64,000 nt of DNA from Streptomyces yatensis (GTDB lineage Bacteria > Actinomycetota > Actinomycetes > Streptomycetales > Streptomycetaceae), in NCBI RefSeq assembly GCF_018069625.1, contig NZ_CP072941.1:1798001-1862000 (forward strand), written 5' to 3'. This document shows, piece by piece, positions 1 through 8,145 of this stretch. The stretch's first letter is position 1, and the number at the start of each line of letters is the position of its first letter. A program made the position numbers and the translations under genes. The notes beneath the pieces were generated by a model. The model saw nothing but the letters and a program-made list of their open reading frames with translations. It did not search any database and had not been told where the DNA came from.

Positions 1-164
1 ACGGCCGACACGAACGAAGCGTTCGCCTAACGGTCACCAATGCATCGCTGCGGCCCTCAGGGGCTCGCCAGCCTAATTGCGAAGCTCTGATCAGGGGAAA
101 CGCATCGCGTCACCAGCACGTTGACCACGCTGAACGACTCCGATTTTCAAGATCCCCGACAGCG

Positions 165-308
165 TCACGCACTGAGCGCGGCGGAGTATGCGGCGGTCAA
201 CCCGGTGGCATCGGCGAGATCCGCCAGCAGCCGTGCCCCGACATGACCGACCACCCCCGAACCATCGGCGCTGACATGGATCTTGGGACGCAACCCGATA
301 CCCTGCAC
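165..308 (-). pseudogene. IS1380-family transposase, N-terminal fragment
   Basis: A 47-codon reading frame on the minus strand starts at a GTG (308-306) and stops at 165-167. It contains the pattern HVSADGSGVVGHVGARLLAD followed by LADATGLT, which matches the start of IS1380-type transposases (DDE superfamily, long beta insertion). The rest of the roughly 450-residue protein is missing, so this is a relic. It indicates old mobile DNA at the left border of the element. The family assignment is from remembered family features and the piece is short. Confidence 0.5.
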
Positions 309-673
309 GTAGAAAGTGCCCTCCGCCTGGACCGACAGAACCCCTCAGCAAGGTTCATCGTCCCAGGTCAGGAAGGCACTTTCGCGTTTCCGCCGCAACA
401 GCTGCCGCACCCAAGCGAAACAGCGAGGCTAAGCGATGGTGGGGGTGACCGGCCGCCAGACAGGGGCTCGACCGCCCGCCCAGCTGACAGCGCTGGGCAA
501 CGGCGTCGTCCCGCAACAGGCCACCCAGACATTACGCATCCTCGCCCCGCCCGAGCCGTCCCCACCGCCTATACCGGGGACGGCTCCTTCTATACCTTGC
601 TTCCCGGCCGGACCAAACCGCTGTTTCTCCGGATCGTCGACGCCCCCAACTACCCGAATAAGGAGGGGCATCG
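309..673. other. Gap without a clear gene, left of the DUF4913 gene
   Basis: No convincing start-to-stop gene is seen. A plus-strand frame reading through 541-660 gives protein-like text (YTGDGSFYTLLPGRTKP) that could be the tail of a lost gene. The stretch also holds the hairpin at 553-586 and, at its end, a strong ribosome binding site (AAGGAGGGG, 660-668) for the next gene. Confidence 0.4.
553..586. terminator. Perfect 11-bp hairpin upstream of the DUF4913 gene
   Basis: Arms 553-563 (gagccgtcccc) and 576-586 (ggggacggctc) are exactly complementary, with a 12-nt loop. No T-run follows, which is usual for actinobacterial terminators. It could end transcription of an upstream gene or act as an operator, since the next start codon is only 88 bases away. 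Confidence 0.45.
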
Positions 674-1267
674 ATGTCGGAGTCCGCTGACGAGAGCGAG
701 CCGGTGCGGATACCGGACCACAACCTGGACGACGTGGTCGCCACGGTCGGCGCGCTCGTAGCCCAGAGCCGGAGGCAAGCCGAGACCCTCGACCGGCTCA
801 CCGACGAGCAGCCCGCCCAGAAGGGCGGGGAGGAGAACGGGGTCGGCCCAGAAGCCACCTCAGCGCCAAGCACTGCGGACGACTCCGAGGGGCTGTCCTC
901 ACCGTTCATTCTTGCGCTCGAAGGCCGCACGTACGCCCAGGAGTTGTCCGCGCTCGCCACCTGGGTGCACGACCTGTTGCTGCCCGTGTACGGGCGTGAG
1001 ATCACCTCCAGCCGCCCCTGGTGTCAGCGATGGATCGAGCACCCTGAGGCCGTGGCCCGCCTGCACGGACTGTGGCTGGCCTGGCAGCAGTACACGGACG
1101 CCGAGGCCGGCCTCGGTGGTCCTTCGATGTGGCACCGCGACCACCTCGACCCCGCCCTGCTCCAGCTACGCGCGCCTGATGGCCCGTTTGGTGCCTGCAC
1201 GACCAGTTCCACGCGGCCGAACCACCGTCTCCTGTCCGCCCCCGAGCCTGCCGACGACGAAGGCTGA
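674..1267 (+). CDS. DUF4913 domain protein of a conjugative element
   Basis: 197 residues. The C-terminal part from about residue 85 has the DUF4913 hallmarks: WCQRW, HPEAVARLHGLWLAWQ, then SMWHRDHLDP and LRAPDGPFGAC. The N-terminal 60 residues are acidic and low complexity. DUF4913 proteins are common in Streptomyces integrative elements and plasmids; their biochemical role is unknown. The ATG at 674 follows a strong Shine-Dalgarno sequence, and the stop is one base away from the next start, so the genes to 4267 probably form one plus-strand operon. Confidence 0.85.
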   Translation: MSESADESEPVRIPDHNLDDVVATVGALVAQSRRQAETLDRLTDEQPAQKGGEENGVGPEATSAPSTADDSEGLSSPFILALEGRTYAQELSALATWVHDLLLPVYGREITSSRPWCQRWIEHPEAVARLHGLWLAWQQYTDAEAGLGGPSMWHRDHLDPALLQLRAPDGPFGACTTSSTRPNHRLLSAPEPADDEG

Positions 1268-1268
1268 C

Positions 1269-2054
1269 GTGGCTGCTCCTGACTACCGCATCGACGGCTT
1301 CGAGGCAGCCTCCGACCGTGTCCAGGACGATTTCGAAACCGTGACACTGTGCGACGACATGTACGCGGGCCTGGCCGCGCACCATACCGTCAATGGGCGG
1401 GAGAGCTTCCTGCTGTTTTACGACGGCGCTGCCGTGTGGGACGTTCCTGGCACCGCCGAGTACATCGGCATGCACATCGAGCGCGACCTGGACGAGCGAA
1501 CTTTCACCTTCGAGGTCAGCCGCCAGCCCACCGTCCCGCTCGCACAGAACTGGCTCATCACCCGCGGGTGTCCGCCCGAGGGAATTGAGCCGGATCGCTC
1601 TGTGGGTCCGCGTCCGGCCGACGCGTTGACCGCCCGGCTAGAGGACCAGCTGCGCTACAACGCAGAGGGCAGGTACACGCTGCTGGACCAGTACACCCAC
1701 AACCCCGGCACCTTCCAGGGGGGTGTAGCGGTCAGCATCCTTCTGTACGACGCCCATCCCGACGCGATGGAAAAGCCCTACCGGCTGTTCCTCGAAGAGA
1801 CCGGCCCGTCGTTCGAGACCTACACCGTGCGCGAAGGTGCCTTCCCCACTGCTGAAGCCGCTGACGAGTGGCTCAACACGCGAGATACGCCGCTGCCGCT
1901 CGCCCCCGAGCTGCCAGGAGCGCTCGGGCGCCTGGCCGCTGCTGCGCGGGGTCGGAGCATCACCGCTGTCACGCCCAGCCCGAGTCCGGACGCGCCGGAG
2001 ACAGCACCAGCGCCCGCTCCGGGCGGGGCCCGTACGAGGGGCGGGCGCGCGTGA
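1269..2054 (+). CDS. Conserved hypothetical protein of the element operon
   Basis: 261 residues, unrecognised. The frame is open upstream, but the GTG at 1269, directly after the DUF4913 stop, is the natural coupled start; the upstream part is a shadow of DUF4913. The body (residues 1-230) has normal composition with several aromatic patches (FLLFYDG, YRLFLEETGPSFETYTV). The last 35 residues are Pro/Ala/Gly/Arg-rich and probably disordered. No transmembrane segment or signal peptide is visible. It overlaps the next gene by 4 bp (GTGA). Its association with DUF4913 and DUF317 suggests an element-maintenance or transfer role, which is an inference. Confidence 0.75.
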   Translation: MAAPDYRIDGFEAASDRVQDDFETVTLCDDMYAGLAAHHTVNGRESFLLFYDGAAVWDVPGTAEYIGMHIERDLDERTFTFEVSRQPTVPLAQNWLITRGCPPEGIEPDRSVGPRPADALTARLEDQLRYNAEGRYTLLDQYTHNPGTFQGGVAVSILLYDAHPDAMEKPYRLFLEETGPSFETYTVREGAFPTAEAADEWLNTRDTPLPLAPELPGALGRLAAAARGRSITAVTPSPSPDAPETAPAPAPGGARTRGGRA

Positions 2055-2515
2055 GTGCCCGGTACGCCTTCGCCGCCCACCCCGAGGCGCTCGCCGACTT
2101 GCGGAATGTTCCGGAGAGCATTCGAGACCTGGCGTTGTTGGAGTTGCAGCACTTGGTGCACGGCAACGAGCGCGGTGCCGCGCTCAAGAGGGAACTCGCG
2201 GACTGCCACAAGGTCTACGTCGACCCCCAAACCCGCTGGAGGATGGTCATCCAGTACCGAGATGCCCCCGCTTCCTCCCAACACAAACGGGAGATCTACC
2301 TGCTGACCGTGGGGGAACGGCAGGACCACGCCGCTTACCGCACCGCCGCCCACCGCCTGGAACGCGAACGCCAGCGCATGGATGCCACCCCGCACGTCCT
2401 TCGGGCCCACGCCGCACGGGCTCGCTCCGCCCACTCCGGACGCCCCCGCTCCGAAGCGGCGACACCGGCGCCGGAGAACGGCGCGCCCTCGCAGCGCCCT
2501 CGACGTGTGCGCTGA
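2051..2515 (+). CDS. RelE/ParE-like small protein
   Basis: 154 residues from GTG 2051, translationally coupled to the previous gene. Residues 5-105 have the layout of the RelE/ParE toxin fold: an N-terminal strand, two helices, then the strands KVYVDPQTRWRMVIQY and REIYLLTVGER, followed by a helix. The tail is basic and low complexity. No partner antitoxin is adjacent, and catalytic residues of RelE are not obvious. It may therefore be a domesticated relative working with the neighbouring element proteins. The fold assignment is tentative. Confidence 0.6.
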   Translation: MSARYAFAAHPEALADLRNVPESIRDLALLELQHLVHGNERGAALKRELADCHKVYVDPQTRWRMVIQYRDAPASSQHKREIYLLTVGERQDHAAYRTAAHRLERERQRMDATPHVLRAHAARARSAHSGRPRSEAATPAPENGAPSQRPRRVR

Positions 2516-2543
2516 CCGACACATCCGAAGAGGAACATTTCTC

Positions 2544-3461
2544 ATGTCTGACGAGCCAGTCGACGAGCACTGGTGCGACTACTACGTAACCCCGCGTTAC
2601 CTCGCCGGATCCAGCTACGTCGGCGATCCCGGCTTCGCCCCTGTCAACCACTGGCCTCATCACTCCTTTGACAATGGCCCGTGCCAGCTGATGGTCACCT
2701 CACCGGACCACCGGATCCGCATCGGCTGGTACGGCGACGACTACATCCTGTGGAAGATCACCGCCGCCGTGGACGGGGTCTCGGCGCCCCGATGGGAAGC
2801 AACCTTCGATCACACCTTTCCGCCCGAGATCGTCGCGGGGCTCACCACCGCTCTGGCACACGACTGGGGCCCGAACGGCGACCGCTTCCTGGCACGGCCA
2901 TCGGTGTACTGGGCCGACAGTGTCGAACCCCTGCTGGATACCGGGTGGGAACGCGGTGCGGCCGAGCGTGGCACGGTTGAACTCCTCGCGCCCGACCATC
3001 AGGCGGGAGCCTTGATCGATACCCGCAGCTACGGCCGGGACGACGAGACCGTGACGCTGTGGGCAGGCCCGCCGGGCTGGGCCAGCCGCGCGGAGGCGCA
3101 CTTCACCGCAGATACCCCGAGTCACCTTATCGCGGCCACCGCCGCTGCCATGAGCGATCCCGCCCCCGTCGTGCGGGAGAGGCACATGCTCCACCAGGAC
3201 GTCGAGCATCTCGTCCAGCTCGAACTCACGAAGGACGAGACGCCATCGGTCTCGCGAGTGCCCACCCCGTTGGACGCGAGGAGGGCTGCCGTCACCGCCG
3301 CCGTTCACCGGGCCGCGCACAGCCACCACGGCGCGGGGTGGGCCCACGCCGCCCGCATCCGCACCGCCCATGCCCGACCACAGCCGAACGCGACGCCCGT
3401 CGCCCCGGCCCGTGCCGGCACCGAGGCACTTACTCGTACGGCAGCCCGCCCTCGGCGCTGA
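2544..3461 (+). CDS. DUF317 (SPDY) domain protein
   Basis: 305 residues. It contains two DUF317-like units: residues about 10-110 with PRYLAGSS, SPDHRIRIGWYGDD, LWKITAAVDG and a W-containing strand; and about 130-220 with SVYWADSVEPLLDTGWERG, then the AP/SP-D-H pattern and TVTLWAGPPGWASRAEAHFT. DUF317 proteins are nearly restricted to Streptomyces and their plasmids or integrative elements; function unknown. The ATG at 2544 has a GAAGAGGA site 10 bases upstream. The final 60 residues are an Ala/His/Arg-rich tail. Confidence 0.88.
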   Translation: MSDEPVDEHWCDYYVTPRYLAGSSYVGDPGFAPVNHWPHHSFDNGPCQLMVTSPDHRIRIGWYGDDYILWKITAAVDGVSAPRWEATFDHTFPPEIVAGLTTALAHDWGPNGDRFLARPSVYWADSVEPLLDTGWERGAAERGTVELLAPDHQAGALIDTRSYGRDDETVTLWAGPPGWASRAEAHFTADTPSHLIAATAAAMSDPAPVVRERHMLHQDVEHLVQLELTKDETPSVSRVPTPLDARRAAVTAAVHRAAHSHHGAGWAHAARIRTAHARPQPNATPVAPARAGTEALTRTAARPRR

Positions 3462-3478
3462 ACTTCGGGAGAAACACC

Positions 3479-4267
3479 ATGCTGCACCCGACCATCCCTA
3501 CGTCCGACACGGACCGGATCTGCCACGCTGTCGGGGTCCTCGCTCCACGGTGGACCTCATGGACGCTGGAGACGCTCCACGAGCACGGGCCCATGCGGGC
3601 GCACCAACTGACAGCCACCATGCCGTGGCTGAACGCGACCACCACCCGCCAGGTTCTGATGCGCATGCAGTCCAGCGGGCTGCTCACCAAGCCTGATCGC
3701 GGCTGCTACACAGCCTCGCCCCTCGGCCAGGACGCACGTCCCGCCCACCGCGCCCTCGCTTCCTGGCACGCGCGGCACTTCGAGGTGGGCGCTACGTCGC
3801 GGAAGCGGGCCGACCGAGTCGAGGACGCGCTGGCCCGGCTACGCGGCAAAGGCACCATCGAGGTGCTCACCGCACTGGAGCAGAACGGTCCGCTGCGGCC
3901 GACCGACCTGCGCCAGACCACCCACCTGGCGACCGGGTCCTTCCACTACCGCATGCGGCAGGTCCTCGAGGACGGTCTCGTCACCCGACTCGGCCCAGGC
4001 CAGCACTTTGCCTACACCCTCACCCAAACCGGGCGGAGTCTGGCTCCGGTATACGTCGAGCTGCACGATTTCGGCCGCCGCATCCGGTCAGCCGACGTCG
4101 CGGCGACGGCCAACCAGTGGTCGGCCGAGACGAGTCGGGCTCGGGCAGCCCGGCAGCGCACTGCCTCCGCTCCCGCAGTGACGGGGCTGTTTTCGCACCC
4201 GCCTGAGCCGCAGCCGCGCGTGCCAGCCCACATCGTCGCGCTCTCCCATCCCTCGCGGACCCGGTGA
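3479..4267 (+). CDS. Tandem HxlR-type winged-helix regulator
   Basis: 262 residues with two HxlR-like winged-helix units. The first is at residues about 8-90 (ICHAVGVLAPRWTSWTLETL, a typical HxlR opening, then HQLTATMPWLN...LMRMQSSGLL). The second, about 105-205, is similar (TIEVLTALEQNGPLRPTDLR ... MRQVLEDGLVTRLG ... YTLTQTGRSL). Tandem HxlR units are unusual but recurrent in Streptomyces mobile elements. The basic C-terminus is disordered. The preferred start is ATG 3479, after CGGGAGAA. It probably regulates transfer or replication genes of the element. DNA binding is inferred from the fold. Confidence 0.8.
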   Translation: MLHPTIPTSDTDRICHAVGVLAPRWTSWTLETLHEHGPMRAHQLTATMPWLNATTTRQVLMRMQSSGLLTKPDRGCYTASPLGQDARPAHRALASWHARHFEVGATSRKRADRVEDALARLRGKGTIEVLTALEQNGPLRPTDLRQTTHLATGSFHYRMRQVLEDGLVTRLGPGQHFAYTLTQTGRSLAPVYVELHDFGRRIRSADVAATANQWSAETSRARAARQRTASAPAVTGLFSHPPEPQPRVPAHIVALSHPSRTR

Positions 4268-5042
4268 GCAGCACGCTCAGTCACAGAAGCCCCGCCCACA
4301 ACGGCGCCCGCCACAACCCGTCGCGGCTGTGCGCGGGCGTTCGTACCCCACCGCACCGTGCGGAACGTCCGTCACTCGTCCCCCGCGCACGTTCCCCGTC
4401 GGCGGCACCGGAGGCTGAGGCCGATCGAGGACCTGGGCCAGCTCGTCGACTGTCAGCTCGATCCGCCCTCCGTCAGCCGCGCGGGCTCGTCCCACGGAGG
4501 CCGCGTTTAGATCGTCGGCGCTCTCGCCGAACCGGCGCTGCTCGTCTGCGTCCACGTGTGTTGCGCCCCTCCGACATTGGTCGTCCCGAGGGTCAGTCCG
4601 CGGGGCGACCGCTTCATTCCTCCATGAGAAGTCCATCTGCTCTTCCACCCGGCAAGTTCGCCTGCGGCAGACAGAAACCCCTCCCACGGACTGGAATGAC
4701 GCTCCGAGTCCAAGTCAATATACGGACACCGCGGAAACCACAGGTCAAGGAAGGATTCCTCGTGACGTCCACGGCGCCGACAGGCGCCGCGCCTGGAGCA
4801 CCACCTTCGGCCACGACATCCCGACCCAGGCCGTCACCAGGGTTCCTAGCCGCGCTCATCGCCTATCCCAGCCGCCGATGCGACTGCATGTGACGTCCCG
4901 CTCATTGCCTCGCGGGCCCGCCCGTACCACGTCACTCCAGCATAGGAACTCCACCACACCGCCAGCAGCATCTGCGCGTCGAGCACAAGGACACCACCGG
5001 TCACTCATCCCTGACCCAACACACCATCGGAGGTATTCGTTC
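4268..5042. other. Gap after the HxlR gene
   Basis: No reliable gene. A plus-strand frame from 4264 is Arg/Pro-rich and looks non-coding. A minus-strand frame (listed separately) is more protein-like. A plus-strand 43-codon frame from GTG 4762, preceded by AAGGAAGGA, has a good ribosome site but no recognisable content. Confidence 0.35.
4277..4636 (-). CDS. Possible small hypothetical protein
   Basis: About 120 residues if read from ATG 4636 (a GGAAGAG lies just upstream); the frame stays open to 4687. The middle is acidic and balanced (DADEQRRFGESADDLN, GGRIELTVDELAQVLD), unlike the Arg-rich opposite frame. No family is recognised. It could equally be a decayed gene. Low confidence. Confidence 0.25.
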   Translation of the reverse strand: MDFSWRNEAVAPRTDPRDDQCRRGATHVDADEQRRFGESADDLNAASVGRARAADGGRIELTVDELAQVLDRPQPPVPPTGNVRGGRVTDVPHGAVGYERPRTAATGCGGRRCGRGFCD

Positions 5043-5264
5043 ATGCCCCATGCCCTGACGGTCGGTCAACTGCGCCACCAGTTGGAGACCCTCGATCACG
5101 ACCTGCCGGTCTACCTCGCGATCAACCCCGACTGGCCTTACGCCCACCGCATCGGCGAGGTCGTGGCGCTTACCGAGGGACACCCGGGCGCGGTCTACAT
5201 CGCGGAGGACGGCCAGGCCGGCGTTCTCCCGCCCGCCGTTCGATCGGAACTGGCCTGGCCATGA
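5043..5264 (+). CDS. Small conserved hypothetical protein of Streptomyces elements
   Basis: 73 residues beginning MPHALTVGQLRHQLETLDHD, then LPVYLAINPDWPYAHRIGEV and VYIAEDGQAGVLPP. This pattern (GQLRxxLExLDDDxPVxLAxNPDWP, ending GQxGxLPP) is a recurrent short ORF in Streptomyces integrative elements; its function is unknown. The start has a clear CGGAGGTA site 6 bases upstream. Confidence 0.75.
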   Translation: MPHALTVGQLRHQLETLDHDLPVYLAINPDWPYAHRIGEVVALTEGHPGAVYIAEDGQAGVLPPAVRSELAWP

Positions 5265-5349
5265 GCACGCCCGGCGCCCGTGGTGCGGCCACTCTCCCGC
5301 GTCACAGGCCCCTACACCCCCTGCCAACCGCTGAACCAAGGAGGAGCCC

Positions 5350-5799
5350 GTGAACGCCATACTCGGCAAGACCGTGCCCGGTCACTCCGAACGCTGCATA
5401 CGTGCAGGACCAAGCGCCTGTCCGGAGGGCTACACCTCTCTCGCCGACCTCGCCCCGCATCCCATGCCTGCATGGGATGCGGGGCGCGCTCGTCCCACAC
5501 GCTCCGGACGACTCGAACGCACCGATCCCGGCGACCTGGCTTCGAGACGGAGCCGGACGTGCTTCTGACGGCGTCGTCCTGCTCAGCTGGTATTCGATGC
5601 TCGACGGCACTACGGGCGTGTTCGCCCCCGCCTCGGTCTGGCCAACGCGGAAGTCACGCTGGCCATCTGGCCAAGACTCCATGGGGACCGGGTCCGCATC
5701 GTCCATCCCACCCTCCATGAGGTCCTCGGACTTCATGCGGCGATGTCCGTGGCGAAGGACGCTCTCCATCTCGCCAATCATCTGCTCGATCCTGGCTGA
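5350..5799 (+). pseudogene. Broken small gene with internal stop
   Basis: A GTG at 5350 has a perfect AAGGAGGAG site, but the frame ends at TGA 5566-5568. The same frame resumes and gives convincing protein text up to TGA 5797-5799 (QLVFDARRHYGRVRPRLGLA, then VTLAIWPRLHGDRVRIVHPT). A second frame over about 5532-5572 (FETEPDVLLTA) may hold the missing join, so compensating frameshifts are possible. The large palindrome at 5451-5486 lies inside. It could also be two short genes. Product not recognised. Confidence 0.35.
5451..5486. repeat. Perfect 17-bp palindrome with 2-nt loop
   Basis: Arms 5451-5467 (cgccccgcatcccatgc) and 5470-5486 (gcatgggatgcggggcg) are exactly complementary with only CT between. 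Such a near-continuous palindrome is rare by chance. It may be a protein-binding or nicking site, a terminator, or the scar of a small insertion. It lies in the intergenic or broken-gene stretch of the conjugative module. Confidence 0.85.
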
Positions 5800-5933
5800 C
5801 ACCCGCCTCGCCATGAGGGCTGCCTCCCACCGGGGGCAACCCTCATGGCGTTTACGCAGTTTGGGACCCTCCTCCAACACGTCTGGGCCGCCGCAGCGGC
5901 CGGAACCGGGGGGAGAGGTCTCTCCGACCTCCG

Positions 5934-6341
5934 TCAGCCCCAGGTGCCGGCATCGAGGGCGTCGGGCAGGTAGGTGCCCGCCATGGTGCCGTCGTGTCCG
6001 GTGTCACGGGCGACGGCATCAAGGCTGGGGTACTTCTGCCCGGGGTCGCCGATCATGAGGTCGAAGTCGGCACGGGTGAGTTCGGGCTCGTGCCACTGGT
6101 GCGCGCAGCGGCAGCGGAGGAAGACACGGCCGGGGACATCGCAGATGACCATCCAATCGCGGCGGGCACCGCACTGAAGGCACATCACGGTGATGCCACT
6201 GATGGCGATGGGGTCGACGTGGGTGGTGACGCGGATCCGGGAGGTGTCCGGTTCGGCTTCGGCTTGCAGCCGCAGCAGCGGGTCGTCCCCGGGCAGCATC
6301 CCCGGTACAACGACTCTGGGCCGCGGGTTATTGGTGGTCAC
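5934..6341 (-). CDS. Conserved hypothetical protein with zinc-ribbon-like cysteines
   Basis: 135 residues from GTG 6341; an ATG 18 bases upstream (6359) is in frame, but the AGGAGA site lies between the two, favouring the GTG. Residues about 55-85 contain CLQCG ... C ... RCRCAHQW, a likely metal-binding cluster of five cysteines. The rest has the motif DFDLMIGDPGQKYPSLDAVA. No known family is recognised. It is the last gene of the minus-strand conjugation operon, downstream of the relaxase, so a transfer-related role is possible. Confidence 0.65.
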   Translation of the reverse strand: MTTNNPRPRVVVPGMLPGDDPLLRLQAEAEPDTSRIRVTTHVDPIAISGITVMCLQCGARRDWMVICDVPGRVFLRCRCAHQWHEPELTRADFDLMIGDPGQKYPSLDAVARDTGHDGTMAGTYLPDALDAGTWG

Positions 6342-6413
6342 GCTTATCGTTCTCCTCATACTCCTTTGACCAGCCGTAACAGGCGATGCCGGCGGCGTCC
6401 AGGGCCTTGCGCT

Positions 6414-8141
6414 TCAGTAACGGTGACGGTGTTCGGGCTGAGCAGGATTCCGGGGCAGTGTGGCGGTAGGCGGCCGTGCGGTTCGCGGCTGCTGCTTCGC
6501 GGCCTTGGCGGTGCGTGGGCGCGGTTGATGTGCAGGGAGGTTGCTGAGGCGGCGCACGCGCCAGACGAGGACGTCGGTGACGCTCTCGGCGGTGTCCAGC
6601 TCGCGCTGGGACACTGCGTTTCGCAGAAGGAAGCGAGGGCTGTGCCCCGCGCGCTGTGCCTGGTCGAGAGTGGCGAGCAGGGCGTCGAAGCCGCGTTCGG
6701 AGCGTAGGTAGTCGACCTGCCCGGGGAGGACAGCTTCGACCGTGTCGACGTGGCGGTTCCGGGTGGGCTCGGGAAGGCGCCGTCCGTGGTCGCGCATCGC
6801 ACGCATCGGTGACGACGCGGCAGTGCGGTAGGCAGTACGCAGATGCTGCGCGGCCTGGTGCGCAGCGGCGGCCTGCTGAGCGTGCTGCCGAGCGGCGTGC
6901 CAGCGAGCAGCCGCGACGGTGGCCAGCACGAGGGCGGACAGCAGCATCGCGGTGGCACCGCCGTCTTCGCCACGCCCCAAGGCGTTTCCTGCGCGGACAA
7001 TGCCGCGGGCGGCCGAGCGGACGGCGCGGTTATTCGCGCGTTCGGCGCGGGAATGCCATCGGGTGGCGCGCTCGAAGACGCAGGCCGCTTCGGTGGTCTG
7101 CTGCCGGGTGGCGGCCGGAGAGGTCTGGGCGACGGCATCGAGGACTTCGCCGAGGCCGGAGATCTGCGCGACAGCCTCGGCTTCGTCTCCGTCAGCGAGA
7201 ACGGAGACAGTGTGGTGGATAACGCCAGTAGCCTCGCGACGGGCGCGTGCCGGTGTTGCGCCGCCGGTATGCGGGCTCACCCTTAGCCAGTCATCTGCTT
7301 CATCGTCGGTGCGGAGGCGTTGGCGGATCTTGGGGAGGGAGAGGTCGGGGGCGAGGCGGGAGCCGGAGAACCAGATCGGTTCGCCGTCGCGGTTGCGGTC
7401 ACCGGGCAGTGCGACCTTGTATCCGAGAACGTCGCCGGAGGGCGCCAGCCGCCGGTCAATGCGCACTCCGGCTTCCGACAGGCGGCGGAAGAACTCAGTT
7501 TCGTCCTCGGCGCCGGCCACGGCCTGGCGGACGTGGTCGCGCAGGAGTTCGCGGGAGGTGGAGGTGCGGCCTTGCCGTTCTGCCTTGGCTCGCTCGGCGC
7601 TGGTAGCCCGCTTCGCTGCGGTGCCGTCTCCGGAGTTCAGCTGCTGGAGCCCGAAGTCGGCTTCGATCCTTCGGCATTCCGCCTGTGCACGGGGCATGTC
7701 GTTGTGCCGACGTGGGGAACGTCCGTCCTGGCGGATGAGGGTGGCGACAATGTGGATGTGGTCATCCGCGTGGCGGACGGCGATCCAGCGACACGCTTGG
7801 GCGTCACCGTATTCGGCGACGCCGGTGGCATGGACGACGCGGCGGGCGACTTCGGCCCACTCGGCGTCGCTCAGGTGCCGGTCGCCGGGTGCGGTGCGCA
7901 CGGGACAGTGCCACACGTGCCGTCGGGGGCGGCGACCCTGCGGTCGGGCATGGACAGGCAGGTCGAGCCGGTCGGTCAGTTGCTTGAGCGTGGCCTCCGG
8001 GTCCCGGCCGGGGTCGGGGGCCAGCTCGGGTGTCCAGGAGGCGACCAGGTGCGGGTCGATGTGCTCGTCCCGTCGACCAGGCCCGTAGAGGTAGGCGAGC
8101 AACCCATACGTGCGGCCGCCGGTGGAGATGTCGGGTACCAC
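6414..8141 (-). CDS. Relaxase / mobilization nuclease (MobP-like)
   Basis: About 575 residues. The N-terminus reads VPDISTGGRTYGLLAYLYGP, the usual start of actinobacterial MOB relaxases. Residues 123-131 (RHADDHIHIV) give the three-histidine metal site (H124, H128, H130) that positions the oriT phosphate. A Tyr at about residue 12 or 18 could be the nicking residue. The C-terminal half is helical and Ala/Arg-rich. The start chosen is GTG 8141, five bases after the mobC stop; an in-frame ATG at 8183 would overlap mobC. With MobC it should form the relaxosome that nicks oriT for conjugation. Confidence 0.85.
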   Translation of the reverse strand: MVPDISTGGRTYGLLAYLYGPGRRDEHIDPHLVASWTPELAPDPGRDPEATLKQLTDRLDLPVHARPQGRRPRRHVWHCPVRTAPGDRHLSDAEWAEVARRVVHATGVAEYGDAQACRWIAVRHADDHIHIVATLIRQDGRSPRRHNDMPRAQAECRRIEADFGLQQLNSGDGTAAKRATSAERAKAERQGRTSTSRELLRDHVRQAVAGAEDETEFFRRLSEAGVRIDRRLAPSGDVLGYKVALPGDRNRDGEPIWFSGSRLAPDLSLPKIRQRLRTDDEADDWLRVSPHTGGATPARARREATGVIHHTVSVLADGDEAEAVAQISGLGEVLDAVAQTSPAATRQQTTEAACVFERATRWHSRAERANNRAVRSAARGIVRAGNALGRGEDGGATAMLLSALVLATVAAARWHAARQHAQQAAAAHQAAQHLRTAYRTAASSPMRAMRDHGRRLPEPTRNRHVDTVEAVLPGQVDYLRSERGFDALLATLDQAQRAGHSPRFLLRNAVSQRELDTAESVTDVLVWRVRRLSNLPAHQPRPRTAKAAKQQPRTARPPTATLPRNPAQPEHRHRY

Positions 8142-8145
8142 GCGG

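Noticed and set aside
1..30. Plus-strand frame ending TADTNEAFA-stop
   Set aside because: Could be the end of a gene from outside the window, but nine codons are too few to support it.
243..761. 172-codon plus-strand frame
   Set aside because: Overlaps the DUF4913 start, contains the 553-586 hairpin, and most of the text is Pro/Arg-rich; not a credible gene.
4264..4893. 209-codon plus-strand frame after the HxlR gene
   Set aside because: Arg/Pro/Ser-dominated composition typical of a non-coding frame in GC-rich DNA.
5302..5880. 192-codon minus-strand frame
   Set aside because: Lies antisense to the better-looking plus-strand text and spans the large palindrome.
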